DNA from: JBGPMO01 sp041487075 | GTDB lineage: Bacteria; Patescibacteriota; Minisyncoccia; UBA6257; 1-14-0-10-40-38 | NCBI GenBank assembly: GCA_041487075.1 | Contig: JBGPMO010000042.1 | Coordinates: 1-5,785, forward strand | DNA: 5,785 nt | Direction: 5' to 3' | Shown: one piece after another, positions 5,606 to 5,785 of the stretch | Layout: every line of letters starts with the position of its first letter | How positions within the stretch are numbered: position 1 is the stretch's first letter | Notes under the pieces: model-generated | What the model was told of the DNA's origin: nothing | Databases searched by the model: none | Seen by the model: the letters and a program-made list of their open reading frames with translations, nothing else | Translations under genes and position numbers: made by a program

Positions 5606-5650
5606 AATGCTAACATATCCCTCGCTTCTCGCGAGGGATATGTTAGCATT
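5606..5650. terminator. 20-bp perfect hairpin between convergent genes, likely bidirectional terminator
   Basis: A perfect 20-bp inverted repeat (5606-5625 and 5631-5650) encloses a 5-nt loop TTCTC. It starts 33 nt after the ftsX stop and ends 8 nt before the stop of the minus-strand gene, the place for a shared terminator. Neither side has a clean T run: CTTATTGATT follows on the plus strand and GCTCTCTCTTAT on the minus strand. It could also act as a transcript-end stabiliser or be a copy of a dispersed palindromic repeat. Confidence 0.65.
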
Positions 5651-5658
5651 CTTATTGA

Positions 5659-5785
5659 TTATCGCGCGAGCGGATCGCGTGGAGAGAGGAAACGCCGATA
5701 CGCAATCAAAATGAGGAACGCGGAGATAATGATGACGAGGAGCCAGCCAATCGGGATTTGAAGCGTTGAGAAAAGCGAGGCAAAG
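5659..5785 (-). CDS. C-terminal end of an unidentified membrane protein (partial)
   Basis: Read on the minus strand from the window edge, an open frame of 41 codons ends in TAA (5659-5661). The visible residues begin FASLFSTLQIPIGWLL, continue as a strongly hydrophobic helix (about residues 12-28 of the fragment) and close with YRRFLSPRDPLAR. A hydrophobic helix followed by a basic tail fits a C-terminal membrane anchor with its tail in the cytoplasm. The start lies beyond the window. It converges with ftsX across the hairpin at 5606-5650, which supports it as a real gene. The family is not recognisable from this fragment. The alternative is a chance open frame, but the hydrophobic/basic pattern makes that less likely. 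Confidence 0.65.
   Translation of the reverse strand, partial: FASLFSTLQIPIGWLLVIIISAFLILIAYRRFLSPRDPLAR

Noticed and set aside
1..5785. CRISPR arrays, insertion sequences, defence or other accessory systems
   Set aside because: No regularly spaced repeats, transposase or recombinase motifs, or defence-type proteins were seen. Nearly all the sequence is explained by housekeeping genes.

Overview
The window looks like a compact housekeeping segment of a Candidate Phyla Radiation (Patescibacteria) genome, most likely Parcubacteria-like. This placement is inferred from recalled protein style (a minimal FtsB-like protein ending in a NYKEPGEK-type motif, a membrane-anchored SurA-N-like protein, FtsEX), short intergenic gaps, tRNA genes without an encoded CCA, and few clear Shine-Dalgarno sites. 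No rRNA or marker phylogeny is available here. All genes read with the standard bacterial code. ftsE ends in UGA and an RF2-type release factor is present, which argues against the UGA=Gly code of Gracilibacteria and Absconditabacteria.

Layout. Positions 1-108 hold a terminator-like hairpin and the short lepA leader. The full-length elongation factor 4 gene lepA (109-1905) follows. After 60 bp comes a two-gene unit: an FtsB/DivIC-like septum initiator (1966-2241) and a single-pass SurA-N-like protein (2245-2859 region, stop at 2856). A tRNA cluster follows: tRNA-Gly(CCC), a 3'-half relic of a second Gly-like tRNA, and tRNA-Thr(CGT). Immediately after tRNA-Thr lies prfB, ftsE, ftsX (3180-5572), a gene order recurrent in bacteria. 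The RF2 here lacks its entire N-terminal domain 1. A 20-bp perfect hairpin (5606-5650) separates ftsX from a convergent minus-strand gene, of which only the C-terminal membrane anchor is inside the window (5659-5785).

How the genes work together. Two themes alternate. Translation is served by EF4, RF2 and two tRNAs with C34 anticodons. Envelope and division functions are served by FtsB-like, SurA-like and FtsEX. FtsE and FtsX should form one inner-membrane ABC-type complex that controls peptidoglycan hydrolysis, and FtsB-like should act at the same septum. No mobile element, CRISPR array or defence system was seen. The most unusual points are the domain-1-less RF2, the half-tRNA relic, the possibly leaderless promoter of the FtsB-like gene, and the long intergenic hairpin.
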